A DNA stretch of 64,000 nt from Sphingobacteriia bacterium 28-36-52 (GTDB lineage Bacteria > Bacteroidota > Bacteroidia > Chitinophagales > Chitinophagaceae). Under the pieces are notes generated by a model, which was not told the DNA's origin, did no database searches, and saw only the letters and a program-made list of their open reading frames with translations. Below, in pieces: positions 41,132-51,044 of the stretch. A program made the translations under genes and the position numbers. Location of the stretch: assembly GCA_002281575.1 (NCBI GenBank), contig NCGN01000009.1, positions 1 through 64,000 on the forward strand, read 5' to 3'. Every line of letters starts with the position of its first letter. Positions within the stretch are counted from its first letter, which is position 1.

Positions 41132-43209
41132 CGATTTATTTTGGGGAACTGTATTGCCATAATACAGCCTTGAGGCTGATTATTTTTTGCAGAAAGCTTA
41201 CCAGACATAATCGAAAGAAAACTTTTACAAAGCATTAAGCCCAATCCAGTCCCCTTTTCTTTATTTGTACCATATGTGCTGGTCATGGTATTGGTTGTAG
41301 TTTTATTGATCTGATCCATTGCTTCTGCAGACATTCCCATTCCCTCATCTGCTATACAAATCATCACTTCTGTTTCGTTATTTTCAACGTTTAACCAAAT
41401 AGCTTTGCCCGTATAACTAAACTTTAAAGCGTTACTAATTAAATTCCTAATTACCAGTGCCAGTAAATTTTTGTCGGATAATACCCAATCATTTTCGCTG
41501 ATTGAATTGTTAATCTGGATATTTTTTTGTTTTAATGTAGCACTGAAAGAAGTTAATACTTCTTCTACAATGGTTTTTACAGATACATTTTCTATACTAG
41601 TATCAAAGCCCTGCAATTGCGTTCCTGCCCAATTTAATAGGTTCTCCATTAATGCAGATGTTCCTCTAAGTGTATTACCTAACTCTTTTGCATATTGTGC
41701 CAATTGATCTTTGTCTATTTCATCATTCTCTAACAAGTATACAAAGGAGATTAAGCTATTAACTGGGCTTCGCATATCGTGAGTTAGAATACCAAATATT
41801 TGGTCTTTTACTTTAACCAATTCAGACAATGATTGACGCTGGGCCTCAATAGTAGCATTTAATTCCTGTGTTTTCTTTTTACTTTCATAAAAAAACCATG
41901 CTGCAGTAATTACCACAATGGTTAATATTCCCATTAACCACGCTAACTTATTTTTAAAACTTATTTCTAACTTCTTTTCGGCCAATTGTTGGTTTATCTT
42001 TTCTTGTTCAACTGCATATTCTTTCTCTCTTATACTAAAATCGAGCTTAAGTTTTTTACGAGTGAATTCGTTTTCCTTTTCCTTATTAAAAATTTGGCTC
42101 TCTACCTTCGAAAATCTTTTAAAGTAGTAGAAGGCGCTATCCATTTGCTTTTGGCGCTCATAATAATTGCTTAAACTCTCTGCTGTTTCCCTTTCCACTT
42201 CTAACATACCAGATTGTGTAGACATAGTTAATGCACGATGCAAATAATTTAACCCTTTTCGATTGTTTTGTTGTCGGTAAAAAAAACGACCAACTGTGGC
42301 ATAAGTTGCTGCTAAAATATTTAAGTCTGGACCGGCTAATGCAGCAGCAATTGCCATTTCATACGCTCTTGTTGCATCTAATAGTTGATTCAACTTTTCA
42401 AAAGAAGTTGCCATTGCAATTAGCATTTCCGATTTCAATCCCAAATCTTTATCTAATTCCGCTATTGGAATAGACTCTTTCATTAATTTGATTACACGCA
42501 GGTATCTGTTTTTTCCTGCATTCCCTATTTTTTGCAACGATTCTTCATCGGCATTCAATAAAATATTGGCAATAACTAATTTAATACTTCCTACTCCTCT
42601 TGATTGAAGTCCATCAGCTTCAAACATGGGCAAAGCTTTAGTAGCATACTTATAAGCAGTAGTAAAATCTTTTAACTGAATATACGTACTACTTAAATTA
42701 TTATAAATACTGGCTTGACCACTTTGATCATTTATTTCAGAAAACAGCTTTATGGCTTTTTCGCTTACATCAATTGCATTAGTATAATCAGTGATTTTAT
42801 TGTAGATATCACTCATACTCATATAGAATCCTGCTTGCAAATTTTTGTCGCCTTCTTTTGAAACCAACTCAACGCCTTCCTTATATATTTCAAGTGCTTC
42901 AGCAAACTCACCCTTACCATGGTGAATAACTCCCAGCCTAAAATAAAATTTTCTAATATTATCTCTATTAGGCAATTTTAGTGCAATTGCTTTAGCAGAA
43001 TCTGCGTATCGTTTTAATTCGGCTATTGGTCTTTTATTATAAACCAATTCTACATATACTCTTAACAGCATTCGCATTTTAAGCGAATCCATTATTTTGT
43101 ATTCATTAGAAATTTTAATTAGGCTATCGAGTTTTTGTTTGTCCTGAGCTAGAGCGGTTGACAAAAGTGAAGACAAAAAAAAGAGACAAGCAAGTGGTAG
43201 TTTAATCAC
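41128..43209 (-). CDS. TPR-containing sensor histidine kinase
   Basis: The 693-residue protein starts with GTG and a signal peptide (to about residue 21). About seven TPR repeats fill the periplasmic part (50-370). A coiled coil and one membrane helix (LAWLMGILTIVVITAAWFF, near 425) lead to HisKA with FGILTHDMRSPVNSL and an HATPase domain with NLISNALKFS, ADEGMGMS and GTGLGLMLC. TPR kinases of this type are frequent in Bacteroidota. The signal is unknown. The only regulator nearby is the converging LytTR gene, a pairing inferred from position only. Confidence 0.9.
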   Translation of the reverse strand: MIKLPLACLFFLSSLLSTALAQDKQKLDSLIKISNEYKIMDSLKMRMLLRVYVELVYNKRPIAELKRYADSAKAIALKLPNRDNIRKFYFRLGVIHHGKGEFAEALEIYKEGVELVSKEGDKNLQAGFYMSMSDIYNKITDYTNAIDVSEKAIKLFSEINDQSGQASIYNNLSSTYIQLKDFTTAYKYATKALPMFEADGLQSRGVGSIKLVIANILLNADEESLQKIGNAGKNRYLRVIKLMKESIPIAELDKDLGLKSEMLIAMATSFEKLNQLLDATRAYEMAIAAALAGPDLNILAATYATVGRFFYRQQNNRKGLNYLHRALTMSTQSGMLEVERETAESLSNYYERQKQMDSAFYYFKRFSKVESQIFNKEKENEFTRKKLKLDFSIREKEYAVEQEKINQQLAEKKLEISFKNKLAWLMGILTIVVITAAWFFYESKKKTQELNATIEAQRQSLSELVKVKDQIFGILTHDMRSPVNSLISFVYLLENDEIDKDQLAQYAKELGNTLRGTSALMENLLNWAGTQLQGFDTSIENVSVKTIVEEVLTSFSATLKQKNIQINNSISENDWVLSDKNLLALVIRNLISNALKFSYTGKAIWLNVENNETEVMICIADEGMGMSAEAMDQINKTTTNTMTSTYGTNKEKGTGLGLMLCKSFLSIMSGKLSAKNNQPQGCIMAIQFPKINR

Positions 43210-43258
43210 TAGGGGGGAGTTCGTTGATTATTTAAGTTTAAATATAAAGCCCATATAT

Positions 43259-46072
43259 TCAAATAAATGGGGCTGTGATGCTTTTTTTATTATTTTTTAA
43301 TTCTGATGGAATTCCGGCATAAACCAGCTCTCCTCCTGCATTGCCAGCTTCTGGTCCTAATTCAATTAACCAATCTGCCGATTTTAATACATCCGTATTG
43401 TGTTCAATTACAATCAATGAATGGCCTTGCTCAATTAGTGCATTAAAGGAATTTAATAGTTTCTGAATATCGTGGAAATGCAAGCCCGTGGTAGGTTCAT
43501 CAAAAATAAAGAGCACATGCCCAATTCCCTTTCCTTTTCCTAAGAAACTAGCGAGTTTTACCCGCTGAGCTTCGCCCCCACTTAAAGTATTGCTGCTTTG
43601 ACCCAATTTAATGTACCCCAACCCCACATCCTGCAATGTTTTAATGGCTTTTTGAATTTGTTTCTCTTCTTTAAAAAAGTCAAAAGCATCGTCTACACTC
43701 ATTTCTAAAATATCATGAATAGAAGCATTATTGTATTTCACTTCTAACACTTCTTCTTTAAATCGTTTTCCTCCACATGATTCACAAGTAAGGTGCACGT
43801 CGGCCAAGAATTGCATTTCTACTATGGTTTCTCCTTCACCCTTACAAGTATCACATCTGCCACCGTCTACATTAAAAGAAAAATGCTTTGGTTGAAATCC
43901 GCGCATTTTAGCCAATCCCTGTTTAGAATATAAATCTCTAATGGCGTCATATGCTTTAATATAAGTAATTGGATTACTTCTTGAAGATTTACCAATGGGC
44001 TGCTGGTCTATCATTTCAATCTGTGAAATAGATTCAATATCGCCTGTGATGGCTTTATGCAAGCCTACTTTTTCTGCTGCTTCTCCTTTTATTTTTTGCA
44101 GACCTGGATAAAGTATTTGTTTAATCAAAGTAGTTTTACCGCTTCCGCTAACCCCAGCCACCACACAAAAACAATGCAATGGAAATTTGACTGTGATGTC
44201 TTTTAAGTTGTGTTGTCTTGCTCCTTCTACTTGAATATAACTATTCCATTTGCGATTTTTTTGCGGAGGGGTAATTGCATATTCCCCAGTTAAATACTTA
44301 CCTGTAAGGCTTTTTTTATCTTTTATAATTTGATCATAATTGCCTGCTGCAACAACCTCTCCCCCTAAATGAGACGCTAAGGGGCCCATATCAATAATAT
44401 GATCTGCCTCTCGCATCATCATCTCGTCGTGCTCTACCACCACCACTGTATTACCCAAGTCTCTCAGAGATTTTAAAACACCTATTAATCGTTGGGTATC
44501 TCTAGAATGTAATCCAATAGATGGCTCATCTAAAATATATAAGGAGTTGGTTAAATTACTTCCTAGGTTCCGAGTTAATTGAATGCGTTGACTTTCTCCA
44601 CCACTAAGTGTATTGGCCAACCTTTCTAGTGTTAAGTAACCTAATCCAACATCTAATAAGGTTTTGATTCGTTGATGTATCTCTAGCAAAATTCGCTTTC
44701 CAATTACTTGTTCTTGTTCAGACCATATAATTGCATCAAACCAATCTTTTAAATGGCTTACTTGCATATTACAGAGTTCCCCAATATGCTTCCCATGTAT
44801 TTTAACGTACAGTGCTTCATTTCGTAATCTATAGCCATCACATGCATTACAGCTGGTTCTACCTCTATATCTACTTAATAAAACGCGGTATTGAACTTTA
44901 TATAGATTTTGTTCTACCTCTTTAAAAAAATCATCAATTCCCAATGCCGCTCCTACTCCAGACCATAATTGTTGGTTCTGCTCTCGGGTTAAATCCATGA
45001 TGGGTTTATGAATAGGGAACCCCAATTTACTTGCTCCTTTTATAAATTGATCTTTCCACCAGCTCAATTTTTCTCCCTTCCATGGCGCAATGGCATTTTC
45101 GAACAAAGACAATCGCTTATCGGGTATGACCAAATCTTTGTCGATTCCTAAAACCTGTCCAAAGCCTTCACATACCGTGCAGGCACCATATGGATTATTA
45201 AAAGAAAATAAATTAGGTGAGGGTTCTTCAAACTGTATTCCATCTGCTTCAAATTTATTACTGAAATGAAGCACCTGTTTGCTGTTCACTTCAATAAACA
45301 TTTCGCCATGCCCTTCAAAAAAAGCGGTGCCAATAGAATCGGCTAATCTATGTAAGTCTTCCTCTTCAAATGTTTTAACCACCATTCGGTCTACCAGTAC
45401 ATAATAATTAGATTGATTGGCCTTCCAGTTTTTTGCCAATGCTGCATCGGTTAATGCCAACATATCTTCAATTCTTTCGGGTACTCCTGCAGCATCTTTC
45501 TTTAGCAAATACATTCTTGAAAATCCCTTCTGCATCAATATGCCTAACTCTTCTCTTATTGCTCTATTTGCATGCTGCTTAAACGCAACCAACATTACCA
45601 GTTTAGTTCCTTCAGCAAAAGTTGCAATGGCATTCATTACATCGGCCACTTCATCTTTTTTAACTTCCTTACCACTTAAAGGCGAAATGGTTTTGCCCAC
45701 ACGTGCAAATAATAGCCGGAGATAATCATAAATTTCGGTCATACTACCAACGGTACTTCGGGGAGTACGAGTAATTACTTTTTGCTCAATGGCAATAGCC
45801 GGGCATAGTCCTTTAATATAATCCACATCTGGCTTTACCATCCTAGACATGAATTGACGGGCATAGGCACTTAAACTTTCGGCATAACGTCTTTGGCCTT
45901 CAGCAAATAAAGTATCAATGGTCAAAGACGATTTTCCACTACCAGATACGCCAGTTACCACTATTAGCTTATTTCTAGGAAATGCAACAGTTACATTTTT
46001 TAAATTATGCGTTCTGGCACCATGCACCAATATATCGTTCGCAGCTTTTGCCGACTTTTTACTCGTTGCCAT
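43259..46072 (-). CDS. uvrA: Excinuclease ABC subunit A
   Basis: The start at 46072 (MATSKKSAKAANDILVHGARTHNLKN) is preferred to the ATG three codons earlier. The 937-residue DNA-damage sensor of nucleotide excision repair has two ABC modules: Walker A GVSGSGKSSL and GVSGSGKTTL, signatures LSGGESQRIQL and LSGGEAQRVKL, and Walker B ILDEPSIGLH and IFDEPTTGLH. Zinc-binding cysteine pairs are CNACDGYRL and CDTCKGEGE with CESCGGKRF. Length and order are normal. uvrB is not nearby. Confidence 0.96.
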   Translation of the reverse strand: MATSKKSAKAANDILVHGARTHNLKNVTVAFPRNKLIVVTGVSGSGKSSLTIDTLFAEGQRRYAESLSAYARQFMSRMVKPDVDYIKGLCPAIAIEQKVITRTPRSTVGSMTEIYDYLRLLFARVGKTISPLSGKEVKKDEVADVMNAIATFAEGTKLVMLVAFKQHANRAIREELGILMQKGFSRMYLLKKDAAGVPERIEDMLALTDAALAKNWKANQSNYYVLVDRMVVKTFEEEDLHRLADSIGTAFFEGHGEMFIEVNSKQVLHFSNKFEADGIQFEEPSPNLFSFNNPYGACTVCEGFGQVLGIDKDLVIPDKRLSLFENAIAPWKGEKLSWWKDQFIKGASKLGFPIHKPIMDLTREQNQQLWSGVGAALGIDDFFKEVEQNLYKVQYRVLLSRYRGRTSCNACDGYRLRNEALYVKIHGKHIGELCNMQVSHLKDWFDAIIWSEQEQVIGKRILLEIHQRIKTLLDVGLGYLTLERLANTLSGGESQRIQLTRNLGSNLTNSLYILDEPSIGLHSRDTQRLIGVLKSLRDLGNTVVVVEHDEMMMREADHIIDMGPLASHLGGEVVAAGNYDQIIKDKKSLTGKYLTGEYAITPPQKNRKWNSYIQVEGARQHNLKDITVKFPLHCFCVVAGVSGSGKTTLIKQILYPGLQKIKGEAAEKVGLHKAITGDIESISQIEMIDQQPIGKSSRSNPITYIKAYDAIRDLYSKQGLAKMRGFQPKHFSFNVDGGRCDTCKGEGETIVEMQFLADVHLTCESCGGKRFKEEVLEVKYNNASIHDILEMSVDDAFDFFKEEKQIQKAIKTLQDVGLGYIKLGQSSNTLSGGEAQRVKLASFLGKGKGIGHVLFIFDEPTTGLHFHDIQKLLNSFNALIEQGHSLIVIEHNTDVLKSADWLIELGPEAGNAGGELVYAGIPSELKNNKKSITAPFI

Positions 46073-46286
46073 AAGGTTCACAAATTAAACAGATTATTAC
46101 AGCTTTGGTTGAGTAAACCTTAAATAACCTTCAAAAAATCAGCGAGTTAGAATGTGAATAACCTTTGAGCCCTTAAACATGATTTCCACAAAAGATTTAT
46201 GTATACAAAAGAATTCTATTTTGTTCAAGATTTAAAAAATCGTTGTCCAATATCCTGATTTTAATCCTGACTCAAAAACCTAAACT

Positions 46287-46868
46287 ATGAGAACATTAGA
46301 CCATGCGTCTGATACAGAACTGATAAGGGCATTTCAAGACGGCGACACCGATGCTTTTGAAACACTTATCTACCGTTATAAAGACAAAATCTTTTCATCT
46401 ATTTTGTTTTTTGTGAAAGACACGTATTTAGCTGAAGACCTTTTTCAAGATGTGTTCATTAAAATCATTGACACGTTAAAAAATAAGCGATATACCGAAG
46501 AGGGCAAGTTTTTACCATGGGCATTAAGAATTGCTCACAACCTTTGCGTAGACTATTTCAGAAAAGTGAAGCGTACCCCTGCAATCAAAACCAGTGACAA
46601 CAAAGATATTTTTGATGTACTTCAAATTTCTGAAGAAGGTCCTGATGGCAAAATCATGCAAGGTCAAAGTCATGATCGTGTAAGAAAAATGCTGGATCTT
46701 TTACCAGAAGAGCAACGTGAAATTATTGTATTGAGGCATTATGCCAATATGAGCTTTAAAGAAATAGCCGAAATTACCAATTGCAGCATCAATACGGCTT
46801 TAGGTAGAATGCGCTATGGCTTAATCAATCTCAGAAAAATGATGATTGAAAAGCAAATTGCATTATAG
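46287..46868 (+). CDS. ECF-type RNA polymerase sigma factor
   Basis: The 193-residue protein has region 2 (about 10-85, AFQDGDTDAFETLIYRYKDKIF...LAEDLFQDVFIKI, then LPWALRIAHNLCVDYFRK) and region 4 (about 125-180, LLPEEQREIIVLRHYANMSFKEIAEI, then NTALGRMRYGLINLRK). It should direct polymerase to a regulon that cannot be named. No anti-sigma factor is adjacent: the gene stands alone between uvrA and the converging dsbD. No convincing TAnnTTTG promoter was found in the 210 bases before it. Confidence 0.92.
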   Translation: MRTLDHASDTELIRAFQDGDTDAFETLIYRYKDKIFSSILFFVKDTYLAEDLFQDVFIKIIDTLKNKRYTEEGKFLPWALRIAHNLCVDYFRKVKRTPAIKTSDNKDIFDVLQISEEGPDGKIMQGQSHDRVRKMLDLLPEEQREIIVLRHYANMSFKEIAEITNCSINTALGRMRYGLINLRKMMIEKQIAL

Positions 46869-46917
46869 TAGTAAATTATACCTTAACAGATTATCAAGAA
46901 AGAAGTTATACCCCCGC

Positions 46918-48867
46918 TTATTTACTTTGACCAAACGCAGCTTTGGCTGCATCTAAATGAGCAATGAATTTGGCAATATTAGGGTCGTATCCATATTTAA
47001 TACTACTCAAAGGCTTCCCATTCAAATCGAGAAACATGTACAACGGTTGTGCATTAAAGCCAAACTGGGTGATTTCATAGTCCAAATTTTTGTCTCCTTC
47101 TGTAATTACTTTATCACCATCCTTTTTTACGTACTGCTCTTTAACCGGCAAATCGGTAGATTCATCTACATAAAGACTAACCAATACAAAATTATCTTTC
47201 ATCCGCTGCAATACTCCTGGATCCTTCCAAACTTCTTTTTCCATTTTACGACAGTTGGCACAACTATGTCCGGTAAAATCTAACATGATGGGCTTATTCA
47301 AAGCCTTGGCAGCGGCCATTCCCTCTTCTAAAGTAAAATACGCTACCAAACCATAAGGAACATGTAATTTGTCGGCCAATCGTTTGGGAGGTTCTGCAAG
47401 ATTAACAGTAGTTGAAGATGGTGCTGGCGAACTTCCTATTTGATATTTTAGTGCATCTAAATTAAATTCTTGTGTACCATCGGGAGGTATAAAACCACTT
47501 AAATGCCTTAGTGGTGCACCCCATAATCCTGGTAAGATATACAAGGCAAAAGAAAAAGAAGCAATAGCAAAAAATAATCTTGGAACAGATACATAAGGTA
47601 AATCACTATCGTGTGAAAATTTCAGTTTCCCCAACAAATAAATACCTAATAAAACAAATATCACTATCCATAAAACCAAAAACACATCTCGGTCTAGTAA
47701 TCTCCAATGATAAATCAAATCTACATTCGACAAGAATTTCAATGCTAAGGCTAATTCAATAAATCCAAAACTCACTTTTACTGAATTTAACCAGCCACCA
47801 CTTTTGGGCAATGATTGCAGCATGGAAGGAAAAAAAGCAAACAAAGAAAAAGGCAATGCCAATCCTACCCCAAAGCCCAACATACCAATGATGGGCGCAG
47901 TACTTACACCACCCGTGCTGGTTTGTCCCAACAAAGTACCTACAATAGGGCCTGTACAAGAAAAAGAAACAATTACCAAAGTAAGAGCCATGAAAAAAAT
48001 GCCGCCTAATCCACCTTTGCCTGCTTTTTGATCTGCCTTATTAGCCCAACTATTGGGTAGTTGTAATTCGAATGCGCCAAAAAAAGAAATGGCAAATACT
48101 AAGAATATAGCAAAGAATAATAAATTAGAAATAGCACTAGTGGAAATTTGGTAGAGTATATCATCTCCAAAAAGAAGCACTAATAATATGGTTGGCACTG
48201 TGTATATACCAATGATAGATAAAGAATACCATAACGCATTTTTTATACCAGCAGCTCTTGTTTTACTTCTTTTCAAAAAGAAACTAACTGTTACTGGTAT
48301 GAGTGGAAATACACAAGGTGTAATTACTGCCAATAATCCAGTTAGAAAAGTCAATAAGAAAATTTGCCATAAAGTTTGATTGGCAATATCAGTATTGTCA
48401 CCCTCACCAGCGTTGTTGGAAGGTAAAACTTCCACAGAAAAAGATTCGCTTCCAGTGGGAAATTCATCAGCACGTTTGCCCAACCAATTAAATGTTCCTT
48501 TTAATAAAGCACTATCACTACTATTTACTTTTAAAAAATAAGTAAAGTTTGCACTGTCTTCGTAAACCCGATAAGCGGGTACAGCCCCATTTTCAGAGGG
48601 AATTTGTAACAGTTCCCCTGTTTCTATTATTGAATCAGATTCGGCTGTATTGTCTAATTGCAAACTCGATACAAATTCATCTTCAACTGATTGTTTTTTT
48701 ACACCAAATAGTTGAAAACCCTTTTCGAATTTGGCACTAATAGTAAATTGTACCAAACTATCATTGGTTCGTTGGGTTGAAAAAACAAATTGCACAGGTG
48801 ATTTGTCCTGTGCAATGGTAGCTTTTGCTAATAATACAATTACCAGCAGGAATAATAATTTTTTCAT
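46918..48867 (-). CDS. DsbD-family thiol:disulfide interchange protein
   Basis: The start at 48867 (MKKLLFLLVIVLLAKATIAQ) gives a signal peptide and a 649-residue protein. An N-terminal immunoglobulin-like domain (about 25-155) lacks the active cysteine pair of DsbD-alpha. The transmembrane part (about 170-470) has the conserved cysteines in TPCVFPLIPV and SFSCTGPIVGTLLG. The C-terminal thioredoxin-like domain has GHSCANCRKMEKEVW. It moves electrons from cytoplasmic thioredoxin to the periplasm. The next gene upstream, one base away, encodes a separate DsbD N-domain that does have a cysteine pair. Confidence 0.9.
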   Translation of the reverse strand: MKKLLFLLVIVLLAKATIAQDKSPVQFVFSTQRTNDSLVQFTISAKFEKGFQLFGVKKQSVEDEFVSSLQLDNTAESDSIIETGELLQIPSENGAVPAYRVYEDSANFTYFLKVNSSDSALLKGTFNWLGKRADEFPTGSESFSVEVLPSNNAGEGDNTDIANQTLWQIFLLTFLTGLLAVITPCVFPLIPVTVSFFLKRSKTRAAGIKNALWYSLSIIGIYTVPTILLVLLFGDDILYQISTSAISNLLFFAIFLVFAISFFGAFELQLPNSWANKADQKAGKGGLGGIFFMALTLVIVSFSCTGPIVGTLLGQTSTGGVSTAPIIGMLGFGVGLALPFSLFAFFPSMLQSLPKSGGWLNSVKVSFGFIELALALKFLSNVDLIYHWRLLDRDVFLVLWIVIFVLLGIYLLGKLKFSHDSDLPYVSVPRLFFAIASFSFALYILPGLWGAPLRHLSGFIPPDGTQEFNLDALKYQIGSSPAPSSTTVNLAEPPKRLADKLHVPYGLVAYFTLEEGMAAAKALNKPIMLDFTGHSCANCRKMEKEVWKDPGVLQRMKDNFVLVSLYVDESTDLPVKEQYVKKDGDKVITEGDKNLDYEITQFGFNAQPLYMFLDLNGKPLSSIKYGYDPNIAKFIAHLDAAKAAFGQSK

Positions 48868-48868
48868 A

Positions 48869-49321
48869 CTACAATAGCTTAATATCAAATTGTTTTTTGG
48901 TAGGAGGCAAACACTGTTCATCGTCACATACCATATAATTCACATAGCCCGCAATATTGGTTTTGATACCTGGTTTTACTTTCACCATTTGCGTATAAAC
49001 CACTTTGCCGCTATAAAACAGTACTTCCATTCCAAAAATCTTGTCATTAATTTTTTCCAGCTTTCCAGTTTCTTTTGTGTTGCCCATTTTTTTAGCCAAT
49101 GGATTCGAATTAAAAACAACTTTAGTAGGAACTGGCCCCCCTGCAGGCATATTTTGAGAATACATATGCCAAGGCTTAGGCACATTGGCAGTAATGGTTA
49201 CTTCATATGAATCTGCTGTCTTTTTCTTTGCCTCAAAAGTCCAAGCAACAGGGTCTTTAATTTGAGCAAAACCTAATTGCAATAGGCCAAGCGCAACAAC
49301 AAATAAAAATAATTTTTTCAT
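48869..49321 (-). CDS. Stand-alone DsbD N-terminal-domain protein
   Basis: The 150-residue protein has a signal peptide (MKKLFLFVVALGLLQLGFAQ) and one DsbD-alpha-like domain with WHMYSQNMP, MEVLFYSGKVVYTQ and the cysteine pair of YMVCDDEQCLPPTKKQFDI. In DsbD this domain takes electrons from the membrane part and passes them to periplasmic partners. It lies directly before the DsbD gene whose own N-domain lacks these cysteines, so it may supply the missing function in trans. It follows purQ by 17 bases. Confidence 0.85.
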   Translation of the reverse strand: MKKLFLFVVALGLLQLGFAQIKDPVAWTFEAKKKTADSYEVTITANVPKPWHMYSQNMPAGGPVPTKVVFNSNPLAKKMGNTKETGKLEKINDKIFGMEVLFYSGKVVYTQMVKVKPGIKTNIAGYVNYMVCDDEQCLPPTKKQFDIKLL

Positions 49322-49338
49322 AGTATGATATTGACACT

Positions 49339-49998
49339 TTATTGAATTGATAACAACTTAAATACTTCTAAGCCATCTAGGTTTTGTAAAGCAGCATTCG
49401 TTGCTCGTTCAGGATGGGGCATCATTCCAAATACATTGTTTTGCTTGTTTCTGATACCTGCAATATTTCTTGCTGCACCATTGGGGTTTGCATGATCTAC
49501 AATATTTCCCAATTCATCTGAATACCTAAATAAAACTTGATCATTTTTTTCCAAATCGTTTAAAGTAGCTTCATCAGCATGAAACCTTCCCTCTCCGTGC
49601 GCAATAGGGATTTTTAGTGCCCCAGTAGCTGGATTGGTGATAAACACGTTTTTGCAAATAAATTGTTGATTCGCATTCTGTAACAACACCCCTGGCAACA
49701 ATCCACTTTCACAAAGAATTTGAAAGCCATTACATACACCCAACACTTTTCCACCATTATTGGCAAACTCTATTACAGACTGCATCATTGGACTAAAGCG
49801 GGCAATTGCTCCACAACGCAAATAATCGCCATATGAAAAACCACCTGGCAAAACAATACAATCATCGGTTGAAAAAGAAGATAAATCTTTGTCTTTATGC
49901 CAAAGCATAATAACTTCTTTATTCAAATCTTGCTGCAAAGCATCTTGCATGTCTCTGTCGCAATTGGAACCTGGGAAAACGACCACACCTAACTTCAT
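49339..49998 (-). CDS. purQ: Phosphoribosylformylglycinamidine synthase, glutaminase subunit
   Basis: The 219-residue class-I glutamine amidotransferase supplies ammonia for the fourth step of purine synthesis. It begins KLGVVVFPGSNCDRDM. The nucleophile lies in GKVLGVCNGFQILCE, and the catalytic His and Glu in GMMPHPERATN. Its usual partners PurL and PurS are not adjacent. Two redox genes follow closely in the same direction, an unexpected operon mate set. Confidence 0.95.
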   Translation of the reverse strand: MKLGVVVFPGSNCDRDMQDALQQDLNKEVIMLWHKDKDLSSFSTDDCIVLPGGFSYGDYLRCGAIARFSPMMQSVIEFANNGGKVLGVCNGFQILCESGLLPGVLLQNANQQFICKNVFITNPATGALKIPIAHGEGRFHADEATLNDLEKNDQVLFRYSDELGNIVDHANPNGAARNIAGIRNKQNNVFGMMPHPERATNAALQNLDGLEVFKLLSIQ

Positions 49999-50018
49999 GT
50001 GTTTGTTAATTTAAGTTA

Positions 50019-50026
50019 CAAAGGTA
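50019..50026 (-). promoter_or_regulatory. Possible -7 box of purQ
   Basis: TACCTTTG on the minus strand, 20 bases before the purQ ATG, in the gap after the membrane-protein gene. A -33 element is not clear. Confidence 0.35.
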
Positions 50027-50049
50027 CAATCCAGAAAGAGAAAGAATGC

Positions 50050-51033
50050 CTAAAATTTGACCAAATACCAATTATTATACATAATCACCCCAATAAGTAC
50101 AAAAAATAGAAAATTCGGGAATAAAAGTCGTTTAGGGTAAGAAAAGGATGCAGATACAAATGCAGTAAATGGAACTAAACACAAAACAGCAGCATTTAAG
50201 CCAGCGTTATTAAAAATAAACGGTGCTGCAGTTAAAATAAAGCACATCACTAACAATGCAGACCAATTTTTTCGCATCTGAATAACCAATCTACTATTGA
50301 ACTGTTGCCAACTAAAGAATCCAGCCAATAAGACCAATACGAATGCCGACAAACCAGCCATTTCAAGATTACTTAATTGCTGAACAGGAACTGCCAACTC
50401 CATTTTTGGCAAAAATTGGCCAATCCTGTTTAATTCATCGGTTAAGTAAAGCCAAGATGCTAGAAAGTAAAAGGGCAATGCGATGCCCATTAATAAAGTA
50501 AACCACTCCTGTAGTTTAAAAGGACGCATAATACCTAACGCAAACAACACAGCAACAATAAGAATTGCGGTAGGATGATAGCATAAAATAGTAAGACTAA
50601 CCAATAGTCCAATATTGAACAATAAAGTTTTAGGGGCAGGATGGTTGTATAGCCTAGTTAATTTAATATAAATCCAAATCAATAAAAAATTAGCGATTAA
50701 TGCAGGGCTAATAGCTGCCCATTGGGGTAATAAGCCGGTTAACAGCACATAACTCATAGCAACTGTATAACCCGAATTGGGAAACATTTTTTGTTCGGCC
50801 AGCAAGAAATTAAGTCGAATAGATTGCAATAGCACCACCGATATGTATATAAAAAATCCTGCGGTATGGATGCCTTCTTTTAAATATTGATTCAGCAGAT
50901 ATGCAAACCAACCGTCTTGATGATTCGCAACAACAGTTATAGGTGTAGTAAAGCCATGCAGGTGCACCAAGAGGCCCAACAGCACTAAAAAAACAATATT
51001 TATAATCGATTTATCTCTAAATAAAAATACCAC
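50050..51033 (-). CDS. Multi-pass membrane protein, resembles DUF6427
   Basis: The 327-residue protein has about nine to ten hydrophobic helices over its whole length, starting MVFLFRDKSIINIVFLVLLG and ending IGVIMYNNWYLVKF. The size, the N-terminal FRDKS and the conserved placement beside envelope genes recall the DUF6427 group of Bacteroidota, but that assignment is from memory of the pattern. No catalytic motif is seen and the function is unknown. It follows the next upstream gene by 11 bases and probably shares its transcript. Confidence 0.7.
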   Translation of the reverse strand: MVFLFRDKSIINIVFLVLLGLLVHLHGFTTPITVVANHQDGWFAYLLNQYLKEGIHTAGFFIYISVVLLQSIRLNFLLAEQKMFPNSGYTVAMSYVLLTGLLPQWAAISPALIANFLLIWIYIKLTRLYNHPAPKTLLFNIGLLVSLTILCYHPTAILIVAVLFALGIMRPFKLQEWFTLLMGIALPFYFLASWLYLTDELNRIGQFLPKMELAVPVQQLSNLEMAGLSAFVLVLLAGFFSWQQFNSRLVIQMRKNWSALLVMCFILTAAPFIFNNAGLNAAVLCLVPFTAFVSASFSYPKRLLFPNFLFFVLIGVIMYNNWYLVKF

Positions 51034-51044
51034 AGTACTGCAAA

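Noticed and set aside
41471..42473. Rightward frames antisense to the TPR kinase
   Set aside because: They are overlapping short frames on the non-coding strand of a clear gene, with low-complexity hydrophobic translations.
46073..46286. sRNA or riboswitch upstream of the sigma factor
   Set aside because: No stable hairpin, T run or promoter of the phylum type could be found.
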